Below are positions 62,578 through 64,000 of a DNA stretch of 64,000 nt, one piece after another (position 1 is the stretch's first letter; every line of letters begins with the position of its first letter). Under the pieces are notes generated by a model. The model was given only the letters and a program-made list of their open reading frames with translations, was not told where the DNA came from and did no database searches. Position numbers and translations under genes: made by a program. Source of the DNA: Lewinellaceae bacterium (GTDB lineage: Bacteria; Bacteroidota; Bacteroidia; Chitinophagales; Saprospiraceae); the NCBI GenBank assembly GCA_020636355.1, contig JACJYB010000004.1, positions 310,001 to 374,000 of the forward strand, in the 5' to 3' direction.

Positions 62578-63991
62578 CTTTACTTCTTAGGAAGTCTGAA
62601 ATTTTATCATCCTTGGTCATTTGCAGCGGCGATTCTCCACTGGCTTTGAATTTGCGCCCAACCCGGTTTACATCAGCACCATTTTCAACCAATAGCTCCA
62701 CTACATTCAATTGTCCGCGAAGGCAAGCCCAATGCAAAGCAGTCGTTCCCAGGAAATGCTGTTGTTCTACTTCTGCTCCCCGATCAAGCAACAATTGCAT
62801 CATGGTTAAATCACAATTCCCGATGACCGGATACCAGAGTAATGCAAAGTCATGAGCCCCACGCTCCTGAATGCGACGGGAATCTTCATCCAACAAACGA
62901 CGGACTGTCGTAAAGTCATTCATCATGACTGCAGTTGGCAGGGCGTAGGGAGCTCCCTGGCTAAGCAGGAATTCGACCAATTCCTTTCTTCCGGTATGGG
63001 CACAGGCCTCCACGGCATGCTCTCCGGTCGTAGCCACACTGTGCGCCATCCGGGGATCGGTCGAGACTGCATTTTTGACAAAATCCAGATTACCATGGGC
63101 ATTGCCAACCAAATGGCTGCGCAAATACTGCGGGATTGAATCCAGATCACCAGGAGCAACATACCTGGATCCATCGGCCGTGATGGCGGTCTGGGAAGTC
63201 CGGCATGTTCTGGCAATATTTTGGTGATCGTGCAACAGCTGTACGATTTCATTCCAACCAAACATTTGAGCCCGGTCACTTGCTTTAAGACCATCATTAT
63301 CCGTGCGGTCGGGATTTGCTCCGTGGCGTACCAGCATTTCAACCAACTCCATGCTGCCTCGCTGTGCAGCCAGGTGTAAAGGTGGCAGATCGGCATTGCT
63401 GGCAGGATCAGGGTCCGCATGGTTGCTCAGTAAACTGGCCGCTGTCAATTCGGCAATCTCCAGATTGGGGTGGTGCAATGCCTGCTGTAGTGGGGTCGAA
63501 CCTCTTTGGCCCCTGGGATTGCCATTGGGATCGCCACTGGGTGCATAAACGCGCCAGATATCCGACCCGGCGCCCCCGGCTGCGGCAGCCCACATGGCGG
63601 AACCTCCTACCGGGTGATCTGCATTTACCAGGGCTTGCGTAGCTGGCGTTTCATTGCCGGTTAATTCGGAAAAGCGCTCCCAGTCCAACCCTAATGCGGC
63701 TTCATGAAGATCTGCCAGATATCCGGAGCCTTTCAGAAAATTTCCCACTTCCAGATGATGCCCAAGTAACGCCAGCGCGTAGCCGGTCCTGCCCACCGCA
63801 TCTTTCGACTGAAGCAATGCCGGGTTTTTGGAAACCAATGGTTTCAGCACCTCCAGATCGCCATGAGCACAAGCCTGCAAAAATTGTTTTTCTTTATTCT
63901 TGAATAAATGGAGCATGGCATCAAGCTTGTAAGTTCCCGATAACAGCATGGTCACGGCTCCGTTTTTTAAAAATTTTCTTCTGGAATTCAT
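62564..63991 (-). CDS. Ankyrin-repeat protein with Tat-like signal
   Basis: The 475-residue protein starts NSRRKFLKNGAVTMLLSG, a twin-arginine-like signal with a short hydrophobic part. Ankyrin repeats fill both ends: FLQACAHGDLEVLKPLV, LPPLHLAAQRGSMELVEMLVRHGANPD, AVEACAHTGRKELVEFLLSQGA and TTALHWACLRGQLNVVELLVENGADVN. The central part (about 115-170, Gly/Pro-rich; VYAPSGDPNGNPRGQRG) breaks the pattern. It is probably a periplasmic binding protein. The CadC-like regulator gene begins inside its last codons, suggesting joint function. The start is close to the right edge. Confidence 0.85.
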   Translation of the reverse strand: MNSRRKFLKNGAVTMLLSGTYKLDAMLHLFKNKEKQFLQACAHGDLEVLKPLVSKNPALLQSKDAVGRTGYALALLGHHLEVGNFLKGSGYLADLHEAALGLDWERFSELTGNETPATQALVNADHPVGGSAMWAAAAGGAGSDIWRVYAPSGDPNGNPRGQRGSTPLQQALHHPNLEIAELTAASLLSNHADPDPASNADLPPLHLAAQRGSMELVEMLVRHGANPDRTDNDGLKASDRAQMFGWNEIVQLLHDHQNIARTCRTSQTAITADGSRYVAPGDLDSIPQYLRSHLVGNAHGNLDFVKNAVSTDPRMAHSVATTGEHAVEACAHTGRKELVEFLLSQGAPYALPTAVMMNDFTTVRRLLDEDSRRIQERGAHDFALLWYPVIGNCDLTMMQLLLDRGAEVEQQHFLGTTALHWACLRGQLNVVELLVENGADVNRVGRKFKASGESPLQMTKDDKISDFLRSKGARS

Positions 63992-64000
63992 GTATTGCGC

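Overview
The window reads as a chromosomal segment of a Bacteroidota bacterium, most likely of the Saprospiria/Chitinophagia side of the phylum. The evidence is three secreted proteins with type IX secretion (T9SS) C-terminal domains (two type A, one type B 'gliding motility-associated'), Bacteroidota -7 promoter boxes (TAnnTTTG) a short distance upstream of many start codons, an ATP synthase operon lacking atpD and atpC, lineage-typical neighbours (hemD with a DUF4271 protein, holB with ricT, lptC with a CNNM/CBS protein) and a futalosine-pathway menaquinone gene (mqnC). The taxonomic placement below phylum is inference.

Layout. 1-6.1 kb: a partial M14 carboxypeptidase, a large exported HExxH/TolB-propeller/beta-barrel protein, an SdiA-regulated-type propeller protein and an HD-phosphohydrolase fused to a Pycsar-type transmembrane effector domain. 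6.2-16.9 kb: housekeeping genes (pheT, a coiled-coil protein, zapA, rny), then after a 0.7 kb gap holding a possible small minus-strand gene, atpB-E-F-H-A-G. 17-21 kb: a polyferredoxin membrane protein with an FAD oxidoreductase, a T9SS cargo protein and a QueD/PTPS family protein. 21.6-26.3 kb: holB, ricT, lpd and an HpcH/HpaI aldolase. 26.3-31.9 kb: rsmI and pssA on the minus strand, then a T9SS type B protein, lptC and a CNNM/CBS protein. 32-39.4 kb (minus): a sugar dehydrogenase-like propeller, icmF, a Nudix CoA pyrophosphatase, hemD and a DUF4271 protein. 39.6-45 kb: an RprXY-like two-component pair, then (minus) crcB, a WecA/MraY-family transferase, a small lipoprotein and an unknown TPR-like protein. 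45.0-45.8 kb: an unusual intergenic region with a 20-codon ORF and six perfect inverted repeats. 45.8-51.6 kb: uvrA, a T9SS cargo protein, a purine nucleoside phosphorylase and mqnC. 51.8-60 kb: GH9 glycosidase, YcaQ-type DNA glycosylase, an isoquinoline-1-oxidoreductase-like molybdoenzyme pair, GH10 xylanase and a ThuA protein. 60-64 kb: a split kinase/phosphotransferase pair, a CadC-like membrane regulator and a Tat-signal ankyrin protein.

Most of the window is ordinary core genome with tight 4-bp ATGA overlaps. No tRNA, rRNA, CRISPR array, transposase or prophage gene was seen. The parts that stand out are the inverted-repeat-rich 45.25-45.79 kb locus with its tiny peptide ORF, the HD-Pycsar effector fusion without a visible cyclase, the protease-propeller-barrel fusion, a small minus-strand ORF with its own terminator beside the ATP synthase operon, and a hairpin between atpE and atpF. 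All function calls are from reading motifs; no database search was run.
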